NCBI RefSeq assembly: GCF_025628985.1
Contig: NZ_JAOTEM010000002.1
Location: forward strand, 558,001-622,000
Direction: 5' to 3'
Source of the DNA: Chryseobacterium edaphi
GTDB lineage: Bacteria; Bacteroidota; Bacteroidia; Flavobacteriales; Weeksellaceae
DNA: 64,000 nt
The notes beneath the pieces are model-generated. The model was given only the letters and a program-made list of their open reading frames with translations, was not told where the DNA came from and made no database searches. A program made the translations under genes and the position numbers. Positions 25,951-33,445 of the stretch are shown piece after piece (the first letter of the stretch is position 1; each line of letters opens with the position of its first letter).

Positions 25951-27690
25951 TTAAAGAGTTTTTTTAGTGTACTCAAGGGTTAGCGTAAACGAATTAATCA
26001 AAGAGTAATCGTAATCGATGTTTGGAACATATTCAATTTTAGCCATTTCTGGTTGTAAAGTGATAAATGCTTTACTTCTATATTGATTACCGGCAAATGC
26101 TACATCCATATGATACCATTCTGTAAACATTTGATTTGAAACAATTGTTTCTACATCGTGAAAATGAGGCGTAAGATCAATTTCGCCATTAGTAGGAATT
26201 GTATCGAATTTGACTGTTTTTTTATAAATAGGTTTGCCGTCAATCCACTGACCTCCGGTGGTTTCTTCACTATGAGAATAAGAGGATTTTTGGTCAATGT
26301 ATTTTTTTTGAACAAATGAATTTTCTTCGTAACTATCTCCATAATAGTTTGCTCCATCTACACCTGAACCTGTGGAACCAATAATTATTTTATCAAGTTC
26401 ATTAGACATATTGATGTATTTTTCTGTTCCTTGTCTGATGAAAACTTGATTTGGGTTTACTGTAATGTTATTGCTTGATCCTGATTTAAATGAAATATAT
26501 CCATTATCGACTCTCATTACTGCTGTACCACTTTCTATGGACGCGGTCGTAGAAAATTCAATTTTACCAGAAACGGGTTTTCCAATTTGAGTTCCGGTTA
26601 AAGGAATTCCTTCAGAATTAGACTTTTCTTCCCAGCCAAAAGTTCCGTCGGGTTTTGCAACAAGATTTTTTGTGAATGCAGCGTCACCTTGTGCATTAGG
26701 CATATATTGTGCGGGAATGGTAAGTGGAGCATTGATTAATAATCTATTGTTTGGTAATTCTCCGTAGATGATTGCTTCTTGGGCATTAATTCTTCTTGAT
26801 CTGTTTAAACCAATTGCAAGAGCGTCAATTTGATTAGGCAAATTGATACTGTTTCCAATAATGATTGAATTATACATTATTGAGTTGGCAGTTTTCATAT
26901 AATTTCCGGCTCCAATAACGATATTGTTAAAGTTTCTGTACATTACATTATTCAAAGTAGAAGCTCCTATGATGGTAGACATAGCTGCTCTTGTAGGTCC
27001 ACTGGTATTACCATTAATAGCTCCGCCGACATATGTATTTAATGAGGTATTAAATGTAGTTCCGTTATATCCTGAAAGACCTGGTTGTTCTTTCATATAA
27101 GCTGCAGCTGCCGGAGAGAAAGTCGCTAAATCAGACTCGCTTATTTCAGTTTTCAAATTGAAACCGCTATAATGACCTAAAAATACATTTGCAGATGCTT
27201 TAGTTAATTGATATCCAGCTGCATATCCTAATGTAGTATTATTACTGCCTTCTGTAAGAGATGATAAAGTGAAATTTCCTACTGTTGTATTACTAGCACC
27301 TGAAGTGATATTGTTTAATGTGTTGTAGCCAATTCCCACATTATTACTACCTGTATGAGCGGTATTCATATCGCCAAAATGATAACCATATGTGGTTTCA
27401 TTGAATCCAATTGCCGCGGCTCTACCTTTATTGGATGCAAGTATGATTTCGTTTTTAGTAGTGCTGTTTCCTCTTACAACTACATCATTTAAGTTATCAG
27501 TTGAGAGACTGCCACCATCTTGTTTTGAAACAATACCTTCTTCATCTGTAACATATCGGTCATGAGAGCCGTTTTGCTTAGGAACTAAATAAATATCTAG
27601 TGGTTCAAATGATTTAACTTCATCATTTACGTTTATATAATTATCAGCTTCGATATTTATACTTTTTACTATAATTTCTCTAAATTTCAT
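25951..27690 (-). CDS. Fibre-like protein with YadA-head-type repeats
   Basis: The 579-aa product has an N-terminal attachment-like part, then repeats at about residues 115-157 such as NNVGIGYNTLNNITSGASNT followed by TVGNFTLSSL and NNTTLGYAAG. These resemble the left-handed beta-roll of trimeric adhesin heads and of phage fibres. The C-terminal third is a beta-rich domain ending in FTLTLEYTKKTL. There is no signal peptide or membrane anchor, unlike true trimeric autotransporters. It lies 18 bp after the 238-aa fibre-like gene and 19 bp before the 1255-aa gene, so it belongs to one operon. Confidence 0.7.
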   Translation of the reverse strand: MKFREIIVKSINIEADNYINVNDEVKSFEPLDIYLVPKQNGSHDRYVTDEEGIVSKQDGGSLSTDNLNDVVVRGNSTTKNEIILASNKGRAAAIGFNETTYGYHFGDMNTAHTGSNNVGIGYNTLNNITSGASNTTVGNFTLSSLTEGSNNTTLGYAAGYQLTKASANVFLGHYSGFNLKTEISESDLATFSPAAAAYMKEQPGLSGYNGTTFNTSLNTYVGGAINGNTSGPTRAAMSTIIGASTLNNVMYRNFNNIVIGAGNYMKTANSIMYNSIIIGNSINLPNQIDALAIGLNRSRRINAQEAIIYGELPNNRLLINAPLTIPAQYMPNAQGDAAFTKNLVAKPDGTFGWEEKSNSEGIPLTGTQIGKPVSGKIEFSTTASIESGTAVMRVDNGYISFKSGSSNNITVNPNQVFIRQGTEKYINMSNELDKIIIGSTGSGVDGANYYGDSYEENSFVQKKYIDQKSSYSHSEETTGGQWIDGKPIYKKTVKFDTIPTNGEIDLTPHFHDVETIVSNQMFTEWYHMDVAFAGNQYRSKAFITLQPEMAKIEYVPNIDYDYSLINSFTLTLEYTKKTL

Positions 27691-27708
27691 AATCTATTAT
27701 TTTGTGTT

Positions 27709-28425
27709 TTATACTGGGAAAATCCAAACTCCGCCTTCATCTGCACCCAATTTCTCATCAACATATAATTGAGTTGCATAGGATGATAAATCATGTATGC
27801 CAGATAATTTATCCCATCCTGCATTTCCTGTAGCTTCTACGTTATTCACATAAACATAATTTTCTCCTGTAGAAATTATATTATAGACATCACCTTCAAC
27901 CATTCCGGTAAAAGTATTAAGAGTATCCATATCAGCTACAGAGCCTTTTACCTTATATATAGAACCTAAATCTTTAAAAGCGAGTGTTGAAGTTGTTGGG
28001 TCAATTACTAGTTGTTTATGATTTCCTTCTCCTGCTTGTTGCAAACCTCTCATAGCAATACCATCATCATTTAAAACGATAGATTTTTCACTACCGACAG
28101 CAGGGTTATATTGAAGATAAGCAGCACTTGAAGCAATCAGCATCTGACCTACTGTGCCATTATCTTCACTCCTTAAATTAATAAATCCTGAAGTGTTGAA
28201 AGTTATTTTACCTTTTTCTGAACCGATTGAAATATCATTTCTTGAATCAGGTAAAATAACAATATCACCTATTACTGGCTTATCTGCCTCCGTTCCCGAT
28301 AATGGGATAGTATTTTCTAATTTTTCATCTTTATGCCAATAGGAATCCTGCCATTCCCAAAACTGTTCTTGAGTTGGCTTGTCGCCATTTTCAAAATATT
28401 TTTTTAATTCTTCTTTTGATTTCAT
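27709..28425 (-). CDS. Short fibre-like protein
   Basis: The 238-aa product opens MKSKEELKKYFENGDKPTQE and continues QFWEWQDSYWHK, an N-terminus common in Bacteroidetes phage and tail-fibre-like genes, presumably an attachment helix. The body has alternating beta turns with Gly and Asn (VIGDIVILPDSRNDISIGSE), and the protein ends VDEKLGADEGGVWIFPV. It is the first sizeable gene of the fibre operon, after a tiny frame at 28445-28552 and the promoter at 28674-28707. Confidence 0.7.
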   Translation of the reverse strand: MKSKEELKKYFENGDKPTQEQFWEWQDSYWHKDEKLENTIPLSGTEADKPVIGDIVILPDSRNDISIGSEKGKITFNTSGFINLRSEDNGTVGQMLIASSAAYLQYNPAVGSEKSIVLNDDGIAMRGLQQAGEGNHKQLVIDPTTSTLAFKDLGSIYKVKGSVADMDTLNTFTGMVEGDVYNIISTGENYVYVNNVEATGNAGWDKLSGIHDLSSYATQLYVDEKLGADEGGVWIFPV

Positions 28426-28444
28426 TTGTATATATTTTTTAAGA

Positions 28445-28552
28445 TTAAAATTCGAAGTTTCTTTTTATTAGAATCATTTCAGTTTCAGCCTTATTTTTTA
28501 AGGTGGTTTCCGGCAAAGGATATCCACCATGATTTTTAATTAAAGAAGTCAT
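28445..28552 (-). CDS. Tiny 35-aa frame at the head of the fibre operon
   Basis: ATG at 28552 to TAA at 28445 gives MTSLIKNHGGYPLPETTLKN followed by 15 more residues. It begins inside the stop (ATGA) of a still smaller leader frame at 28549-28602 and ends 20 bp before the 238-aa gene. The ATGA overlap suggests translational coupling, but the size makes the call weak. Confidence 0.35.
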   Translation of the reverse strand: MTSLIKNHGGYPLPETTLKNKAETEMILIKRNFEF

Positions 28553-28602
28553 TTTAAGGTTTTAGTTGTTGGTTTTTGAACATATTTCTGGCTGTTCAGC
28601 AT
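28549..28602 (-). other. Leader mini-ORF MLNSQKYVQ, copy 1
   Basis: The 17-codon frame MLNSQKYVQKPTTKTLK lies in the untranslated leader of the fibre operon. A sister leader at 28858-28953 begins MLDSQNYVQ. The shared DNA around ATGCTG-ACAGCCA may be conserved for the peptide or for RNA structure. Confidence 0.35.
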
Positions 28603-28673
28603 TTTGCGAATGGTGAATTCAAAGGCTTTTGTGAAAGTTTAAGTGATGACTTTTTGTGTTTTTATTTATATTC

Positions 28674-28707
28674 CAAAAGTAATGGGGAGGAGCGACAAAA
28701 CTTGACG
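28674..28707 (-). promoter_or_regulatory. Island promoter P1 (fibre operon)
   Basis: On the minus strand the operator CGTCAAGTTTTGTCG (28693-28707) is followed after 11 bp by the -7 box TACTTTTG (28674-28681). It drives the genes from 28552 to at least 20565. Confidence 0.75.
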
Positions 28708-28723
28708 TGTTTTAAAGTTTTAT

Positions 28724-28894
28724 TTAAAAAATATCTTCCTCAAGAATGTCGTTTTCAAAATCTTCCCGGAAGAAATTTTCAATTTCATTCAGATAATTAT
28801 CGTAGTCGATTTCAATGTTTTCAATATCGCTCCAATTGATGGTGTAGATATCTTTATCTAAGATGAGGTCTGTGTTGTGATCTGGTGATTCCAT
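28724..28894 (-). CDS. Small acidic protein
   Basis: The 56-aa product begins MESPDHNTDLILDKDIYTIN and is strongly acidic, with Asp/Glu runs such as EIENFFREDFENDILEEDIF at the C-terminus. The start at 28894 is preferred to one at 28972 because the longer frame runs through the conserved leader sequence. It has its own copy of the island promoter (P2) and ends 17 bp before the P1 operator. It could be a chaperone, a DNA mimic or a regulator; nothing in the sequence decides. Confidence 0.5.
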   Translation of the reverse strand: MESPDHNTDLILDKDIYTINWSDIENIEIDYDNYLNEIENFFREDFENDILEEDIF

Positions 28895-28953
28895 ATTGTT
28901 TTTTTGTTTTGAGGTTTTAGTGAATTTTGAACATAATTTTGGCTGTCCAGCAT
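28858..28953 (-). other. Leader mini-ORF MLDSQNYVQ, copy 2
   Basis: The 31-codon frame starts MLDSQNYVQNSLKPQNKKTI and overlaps the start of the acidic protein gene out of frame. Its first nine residues match the copy-1 leader at seven positions. Confidence 0.3.
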
Positions 28954-29021
28954 TTGCAAATGATGAATTCAAAAGCTTTAAAAGATTTTAATGATTTTTT
29001 TTTGTGTCTTTGTTTATATTT

Positions 29022-29055
29022 CAAAGGTAATATTGAGAAGCGACAAAACTTGACG
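29022..29055 (-). promoter_or_regulatory. Island promoter P2 (acidic protein gene)
   Basis: Operator CGTCAAGTTTTGTCG (29041-29055) is identical to that of P1, followed after 11 bp by TACCTTTG (29022-29029). The terminator of the preceding operon ends directly beside the operator. Confidence 0.75.
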
Positions 29056-29063
29056 CAAAAAAA

Positions 29064-29088
29064 AATAACTCAAGTTTTTTGAGTTATT
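29064..29088 (-). terminator. Terminator of the DUF2589 operon
   Basis: AATAACTCAA and TTGAGTTATT make a 10-bp stem, followed on the minus strand by nine T. It lies just after the 184-aa gene. Confidence 0.8.
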
Positions 29089-29097
29089 TTTTGAGGT

Positions 29098-29652
29098 TTA
29101 AGAAAAATCTTCAAGATCAATTTCATCAGCGAGAAGCATTGTGATATCCATGTCTGAAAGTACAGATTTCAATCTTACGGCTCCGGCTCTCAGATTGTCA
29201 TCATAAAGGATATATTGCCATACTCTTTTTATGAAATCATCAAAATTCATTTCTTTGTTATACTCCAGTTTTTTTGTTTGTGCTGCTAAAACTAATAGTT
29301 GCTTGATCATCTCCCTGCAATCATTCATTCTTTGTTCATAAGGCATCAAAACATTCAGTACGGTATTTTGTATGTTATAAAGACTTCCGGCGGCAATTTT
29401 TATCTGATTTTTCTTAATATTTGTTCCTCTTTCATCACTGAATTTTGCAGTCAGAACTTTACTTCTGAAACCTGCCATTTCTGATACTTCACTGATATTA
29501 TTTGTAGAAAAAACATCTTCTACAGATTTTAACCAGGAAAATGTTTTTTCAATAAAATAAGGATCTTTGGTTTCTAAAGATGAAACGATATCCGGAAATT
29601 CTTGAAGTTTTTCTTTTAATTGGCTTACTAAAATAAATTGTGATTTTTTCAT
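29098..29652 (-). CDS. DUF2589-operon protein of unknown function
   Basis: I do not recognise this 184-aa protein. It looks all-helical and soluble (segments LKEKLQEFPDIVSSLE, MPYEQRMNDCREMIKQLL). Its ATG follows the stop of the 248-aa gene by one base (TAATATG), so the two are tightly coupled. Such tight spacing usually means partner subunits in stoichiometric amounts. It ends the three-gene operon before a strong terminator. Confidence 0.65.
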   Translation of the reverse strand: MKKSQFILVSQLKEKLQEFPDIVSSLETKDPYFIEKTFSWLKSVEDVFSTNNISEVSEMAGFRSKVLTAKFSDERGTNIKKNQIKIAAGSLYNIQNTVLNVLMPYEQRMNDCREMIKQLLVLAAQTKKLEYNKEMNFDDFIKRVWQYILYDDNLRAGAVRLKSVLSDMDITMLLADEIDLEDFS

Positions 29653-29653
29653 A

Positions 29654-30400
29654 TTATTCAGGGATTAGAGTTTCTACCGGTTTTCCGTTAATGTCTTCAT
29701 ATCTCGACCATTCCATTCCTGACTCTGTGATGTTCATTTTAGCATAGATCAGATATTTAGGATCTATTTTCATTAGCTGGCTGGCTTCTACAACTACTTG
29801 ACTTGTCTGAGTAGCAACTTCTTTAATGGTATTTTGATATTCTTTTATCATTCTGTTTTGGACACTCAGAGAAAGTAGTTCAAAATCTGTTTGATTCCAA
29901 CTTGCATTGTCTAACGATTCATAAAAAGAAATAATCCTTTTTGAAAAATCATCAAAAATTCCTTTTTTGATAGGGTAGTCATAAGCTGCTGCCTGCATTT
30001 CTGATCTCTTTATCCCCAATTCTTCTGCTTTTTCTCTGTTTTCTGCTGCAGTGATTTTGCTTCTCAATATGGTTTTGTTATAATCCATTTCTAAAGCGGA
30101 TAAGAAATCTCTTAAACTTTGATCACTTTTTGTATCTGAAGGATCATAATCTGTTTTTGAGACAGATGTAATTTCATCATAAACAAATTCTTTAAAACTC
30201 ATGTTTGGAACAAGTCCTGAATGAGCGAAAGGAACGGTAAGATCTACGCTGCTGACTTTCATTCTGGGAATTGAAAAATGCTTTAGTAGATCATCTTGTG
30301 CATATTCTTGTGCTATTTGTACGGTTTGCAAATCTGCCATTTTTCTGGCAGAAGCGATCTCGGAAACAAGACCTCCCAAATATTCATTCAATTTTGGCAT
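29654..30400 (-). CDS. DUF2589-like partner protein
   Basis: The 248-aa soluble protein starts MPKLNEYLGGLVSEIASARK, then has a QIAQEYAQDDLLKHF helix and a strand motif IPRMKVSSVDLTVPF. That motif parallels IPAIRIDEVTIDFNAK in the adjacent DUF2589 protein, so the two are probably distant homologues that co-assemble. The C-terminal part is helical. It starts 79 bp after the DUF2589 gene, across a weak hairpin that may lower its expression, and is coupled to the 184-aa gene. Confidence 0.65.
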   Translation of the reverse strand: MPKLNEYLGGLVSEIASARKMADLQTVQIAQEYAQDDLLKHFSIPRMKVSSVDLTVPFAHSGLVPNMSFKEFVYDEITSVSKTDYDPSDTKSDQSLRDFLSALEMDYNKTILRSKITAAENREKAEELGIKRSEMQAAAYDYPIKKGIFDDFSKRIISFYESLDNASWNQTDFELLSLSVQNRMIKEYQNTIKEVATQTSQVVVEASQLMKIDPKYLIYAKMNITESGMEWSRYEDINGKPVETLIPE

Positions 30401-30440
30401 AATAAAGTGTTTTTAAGTATTAGTAAAAAATATTTGAAAA

Positions 30441-30464
30441 GGATGGCTGCCGAAACAACCATCC
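30441..30464 (-). terminator. Attenuator-like hairpin within the DUF2589 operon
   Basis: GGATGG and CCATCC pair around a short loop, followed by TTTTC on the minus strand. It lies between the first and second genes and may set a lower level for the downstream pair. Confidence 0.5.
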
Positions 30465-30479
30465 GATAAATAGATAAAA

Positions 30480-31088
30480 TTAAATCGCAGCAATACTGTC
30501 TTCCAACATATCTAAAATTCTGGAAAGACCTGCAGGTAATTCATCATTTACAGCTTTCACATGTACACCCAAAGTGTAAGTTTTTTCTGTTGTAGATGTA
30601 CTTGAAGTAGTCTTTTTATATGAAGCAGTTGCATTAAGTTTAACTTTCCAAAACTTTGCGCTTAATGATGCGCTTCCTGCAAATTCACTTGAAATGTTCT
30701 GAGTTTCTACTGAATTTAATTTGGCATTAAAATCAATCGTTACTTCATCAATTCTGATAGCAGGAATTGTAAGCATCGTAAGAAAAGGAACTTTCAGATT
30801 CACACTTGATTCATTGAAAGGTTTTGAGCCCGTTACAGCCGGATCATATGAAGGATTTGGAATTGATTTTTGATAATTAAAATCCACGTATCTCAATTGA
30901 GCCGGAGAAGCAGCAACCGCTGTAGAGCCCGATCCCGAAGCTGCAACCGCTGGTGTGAAACCTACTTCTTTGATAAAGTTAACTTGAGAAATTGAAGCAT
31001 CGTGTTGTGCTTTTACAGCAGCCTGCAACGGACCTCCGATGTAAACGCTGAAATCTAAACTGTTTAGTTCTTGTACTAAATTTGGCAT
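30480..31088 (-). CDS. DUF2589 domain protein
   Basis: The 202-aa protein matches DUF2589 as I know it: an N-terminal FSVYIGGPLQAAVKAQ segment, the phrase VNFIKEVGF, and the strand block LTIPAIRIDEVTIDFNAKL. A Ser/Thr-rich strand region and a short C-terminal helix follow. The family's role is undescribed to my knowledge. It has three tandem copies of the island promoter upstream (31288-31521), more than any other gene here, so it is probably the most highly made component, as a major structural protein would be. Confidence 0.8.
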   Translation of the reverse strand: MPNLVQELNSLDFSVYIGGPLQAAVKAQHDASISQVNFIKEVGFTPAVAASGSGSTAVAASPAQLRYVDFNYQKSIPNPSYDPAVTGSKPFNESSVNLKVPFLTMLTIPAIRIDEVTIDFNAKLNSVETQNISSEFAGSASLSAKFWKVKLNATASYKKTTSSTSTTEKTYTLGVHVKAVNDELPAGLSRILDMLEDSIAAI

Positions 31089-31287
31089 AATTTAAAATTT
31101 TAAGGTTAATTAATTGGTTAATAATATATAGTTAGTGCTAGCAGACTAATATTCAAAATTGGGTAAGAGATATCCTGTTTCAGTTTTTTATTAACTGAAA
31201 TTTTTAATGATTAATTAAATTAGTTTGGATATTTTAAAGATGAAGAAAGCTTATTTAACTAATGTTTTCTTGATTATTTTGTTACTC

Positions 31288-31321
31288 CAAAGATAGTTTT
31301 GGTAGGCGACAAAACTCGTCG
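31288..31321 (-). promoter_or_regulatory. Island promoter P3 (DUF2589, proximal)
   Basis: Operator CGACGAGTTTTGTCG (31307-31321), 11 bp, then TATCTTTG (31288-31295). It is the nearest of three tandem copies upstream of the DUF2589 gene; the 190-bp leader below it holds no gene. Confidence 0.7.
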
Positions 31322-31388
31322 TAATATAAATTTTTTTCATTTTTATTTTTGGAAAATTTTGTGTTCTTTGATGTTTTTTTGTTATTAC

Positions 31389-31422
31389 CAAAGATAGTTT
31401 TGGTAGGCGACAAAACTTGTCG
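31389..31422 (-). promoter_or_regulatory. Island promoter P4 (DUF2589, middle)
   Basis: Operator CGACAAGTTTTGTCG (31408-31422), a perfect 6+3+6 palindrome, then 11 bp and TATCTTTG (31389-31396). It lies 101 bp upstream of P3. Confidence 0.72.
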
Positions 31423-31487
31423 TAATATAATATTCCTTTATTTTATTTTTTGAAAATTTTGTGTTTTTAGCTTTCTTATTGATAAGA

Positions 31488-31521
31488 CAAAAGTAATTCT
31501 CATAAGCGTCAAAACTTGACG
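31488..31521 (-). promoter_or_regulatory. Island promoter P5 (DUF2589, distal)
   Basis: Operator CGTCAAGTTTTGACG (31507-31521), a perfect palindrome in its six-base arms, then 11 bp and TACTTTTG (31488-31495). It lies 99 bp upstream of P4. Confidence 0.72.
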
Positions 31522-31579
31522 TGTTTTATATTTAATTAATAATTTAAAATATAATGTAATTAGCTTATGTTGGCTGATT

Positions 31580-31597
31580 ATAAGCGAAATCGCTTAT
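31580..31597 (-). terminator. Terminator hairpin of the patatin gene
   Basis: ATAAGCGA and TCGCTTAT form a stem that overlaps the stop codon of the patatin gene. Confidence 0.5.
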
Positions 31598-32631
31598 ATT
31601 TTATTCCTAATTAATTTCTGGACAATCTGATTTAAAACTTCCCTGTTGTCATCAATATAGCTCAATCCTGCCTGAATCAGATTTTCGATATTATTTCTTG
31701 AAACATTATCCATTGCCGGAGATGCGTTCTTTAAAGATGGGTTTAATCGGTAATAATTTTTTTGATTTCTTAAACCTAAAGTCTGAAACATCTGACAAAG
31801 CTGATAATCTACCGTTTCTGCATTTGCAGACATCAAAATATCGATAATTGGAGTGACCCAGCCAATTTTTCCGGCTTTTTCCATTTTTCTGAAAGAATAA
31901 CTTTTTGATTCAATACCTGTTCCGATTGAAATGACGATCATATCATTTACTGTTGGGTGATTGGCCTTCTGATGATTTTTCAGAACCTCTGCAAATGGAA
32001 TTTTTCTTGCTTCAGCATACGCACAAAGTCCGGGATTATTGGCAAACATTCCGCCATCAATCAAACTGAAAATCTGTCCGTACATCGATTTAATCTGCAC
32101 CGGACTAAAATATGTCGGAGCTGCAGAAGTCGCTCTACAAACGTCTTTTACATAAAAATTATCAGTGCTCAAATTGGCTTTCCAGGAATTGAAAAGTTTA
32201 GCTCTTCTATTTTCAATGTCATAACTTGTTATTAGACATGGTTTTATTAATTCTTTTAATTCAAGTTTTCCGAAGAAATCGTTTAGGTTTTTCTCAAGAG
32301 CTTCCTGAGAAATTTTTTCATTTAATAATCCGAAAGGATTGACAAGTCTCTCCCAAAAAGAAACCTGGAATATGTCACCACCTCTTTCAGCATACAATTC
32401 CAATCCTTTCTGGATCGAATATTTTGCTTTTCGGTGTTCATCAGGACAAAGGATAATAGAAGCAATCAAGGCTCCGGTGCTGCTTCCGGCAACCAGATCA
32501 AAATAATCTCCAAGCTTTGCATTTGGCTTATCATAATATTGCAATTGCTCTTCTATATAGCGTAAAATAATGCAGGTAATAATGCCTCTTATTCCGCCAC
32601 CGTCCAAAGATAAAATGGTTGTTTTTTTCAT
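31594..32631 (-). CDS. Patatin-like phospholipase
   Basis: The 345-aa soluble protein is a predicted acyl hydrolase that could cleave membrane phospholipids. All catalytic marks are present: the oxyanion loop DGGGIRG at residues 10-16, the nucleophile elbow GSSTG (Ser51), and the Asp of the IDGGMFANN motif near residue 193. No signal peptide is seen, so it acts in the cytoplasm or is carried out by another system. It has its own island promoter (P6) and sits beside the endolysin gene. It may be a lysis factor or an effector cargo. Confidence 0.9.
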   Translation of the reverse strand: MKKTTILSLDGGGIRGIITCIILRYIEEQLQYYDKPNAKLGDYFDLVAGSSTGALIASIILCPDEHRKAKYSIQKGLELYAERGGDIFQVSFWERLVNPFGLLNEKISQEALEKNLNDFFGKLELKELIKPCLITSYDIENRRAKLFNSWKANLSTDNFYVKDVCRATSAAPTYFSPVQIKSMYGQIFSLIDGGMFANNPGLCAYAEARKIPFAEVLKNHQKANHPTVNDMIVISIGTGIESKSYSFRKMEKAGKIGWVTPIIDILMSANAETVDYQLCQMFQTLGLRNQKNYYRLNPSLKNASPAMDNVSRNNIENLIQAGLSYIDDNREVLNQIVQKLIRNKI

Positions 32632-32654
32632 TTTTCTACTTTATTTTGGTAAAG

Positions 32655-32688
32655 CAAAAGTAGGAACGGAGTGCGACAGAACTTGACG
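32655..32688 (-). promoter_or_regulatory. Island promoter P6 (patatin gene)
   Basis: Operator CGTCAAGTTCTGTCG (32674-32688) differs from the P1 operator at one base, then 11 bp and TACTTTTG (32655-32662). The -7 box lies about 24 bp upstream of the ATG, so the leader is very short. Confidence 0.72.
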
Positions 32689-32714
32689 TGTTTAAATTTG
32701 ATTTAACATAATAT

Positions 32715-33215
32715 TTAAAAGACAACATAACCATCCTTATCTCTTTCCATCTTTAAAAGCGTTCTCCAGCTTGTCTTAACTAAACCTTTTTTCGTTAAAA
32801 TGTTTTTCTTTTCAAAGTGGGGGAGATCTTTGAAAGTTTTCCAGTTTCCGCCCCAGTCCCAACCGTGTTTTGCGAAAATTTTCACACATTCGTACCAATC
32901 AGCAACCTGATCATTGTCCCAGTCTTTTACCGTGTCCCAACTCGCTGTTTTTCCGTCGATCATCATACAAATATCTACAGCAAGACCATAATTGTGAATG
33001 CTTTGCCCGGCTTTGGCATTGGTGACTTTCTTTCCGCTTGTGATTCTCCCGATGGCGTACAGTTTTTCCTGTTCTTCAAAACTCCGCAACCCCTGTGTGA
33101 TTCTTACTTTTGCTTTTCCCGTAAGTGCTTCGTCACATTCTTTGATGATTTTTTTCAATTCGTCTCTTACAGAAGGATGCAGTTTTTCGATTCTTTGTAA
33201 TGTTATTTTATCCAT
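32715..33215 (-). CDS. M15-family peptidoglycan L-Ala-D-Glu endopeptidase (endolysin-like)
   Basis: The 166-aa protein resembles phage endolysins and CwlK, which cut between L-Ala and D-Glu of the stem peptide. The zinc ligands are present: H74 and D81 in SIHNYGLAVD and H133 in DLPHFE. An N-terminal helical part precedes the domain. It has no signal peptide and no holin is next to it, so release would need another lysis factor, perhaps the phospholipase. It is driven by the island promoter P7. Confidence 0.88.
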   Translation of the reverse strand: MDKITLQRIEKLHPSVRDELKKIIKECDEALTGKAKVRITQGLRSFEEQEKLYAIGRITSGKKVTNAKAGQSIHNYGLAVDICMMIDGKTASWDTVKDWDNDQVADWYECVKIFAKHGWDWGGNWKTFKDLPHFEKKNILTKKGLVKTSWRTLLKMERDKDGYVVF

Positions 33216-33239
33216 AATTAAATTTTTATTTTAGGAATA

Positions 33240-33273
33240 CAAATATCAATACTGATAACGACAAAAGCTGACG
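33240..33273 (-). promoter_or_regulatory. Island promoter P7 (endopeptidase gene)
   Basis: Operator CGTCAGCTTTTGTCG (33259-33273), 11 bp, then GATATTTG (33240-33247), a -7 box one base off consensus. It lies about 25 bp upstream of the ATG. Confidence 0.65.
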
Positions 33274-33445
33274 TATCTTTTTAAAAGCAGAAAAAAATTA
33301 TGATTACTAGAGTAGATTAATTTTTTATAAGAGAATCCGATTATTTTCTAAAATTAAACTATAAGTTTAGTTAAAAAATTACTCGGTATTATATCACACC
33401 GGATGTAATGATTAACCCATTAGATAATGATAAGAATGAATTATA

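Noticed and set aside
16674..33215. Complete prophage or R-type tailocin
   Set aside because: No terminase, portal, capsid, sheath, tube, tape-measure or baseplate candidates were found; only fibre-like, endolysin-like and regulator genes recall phage.
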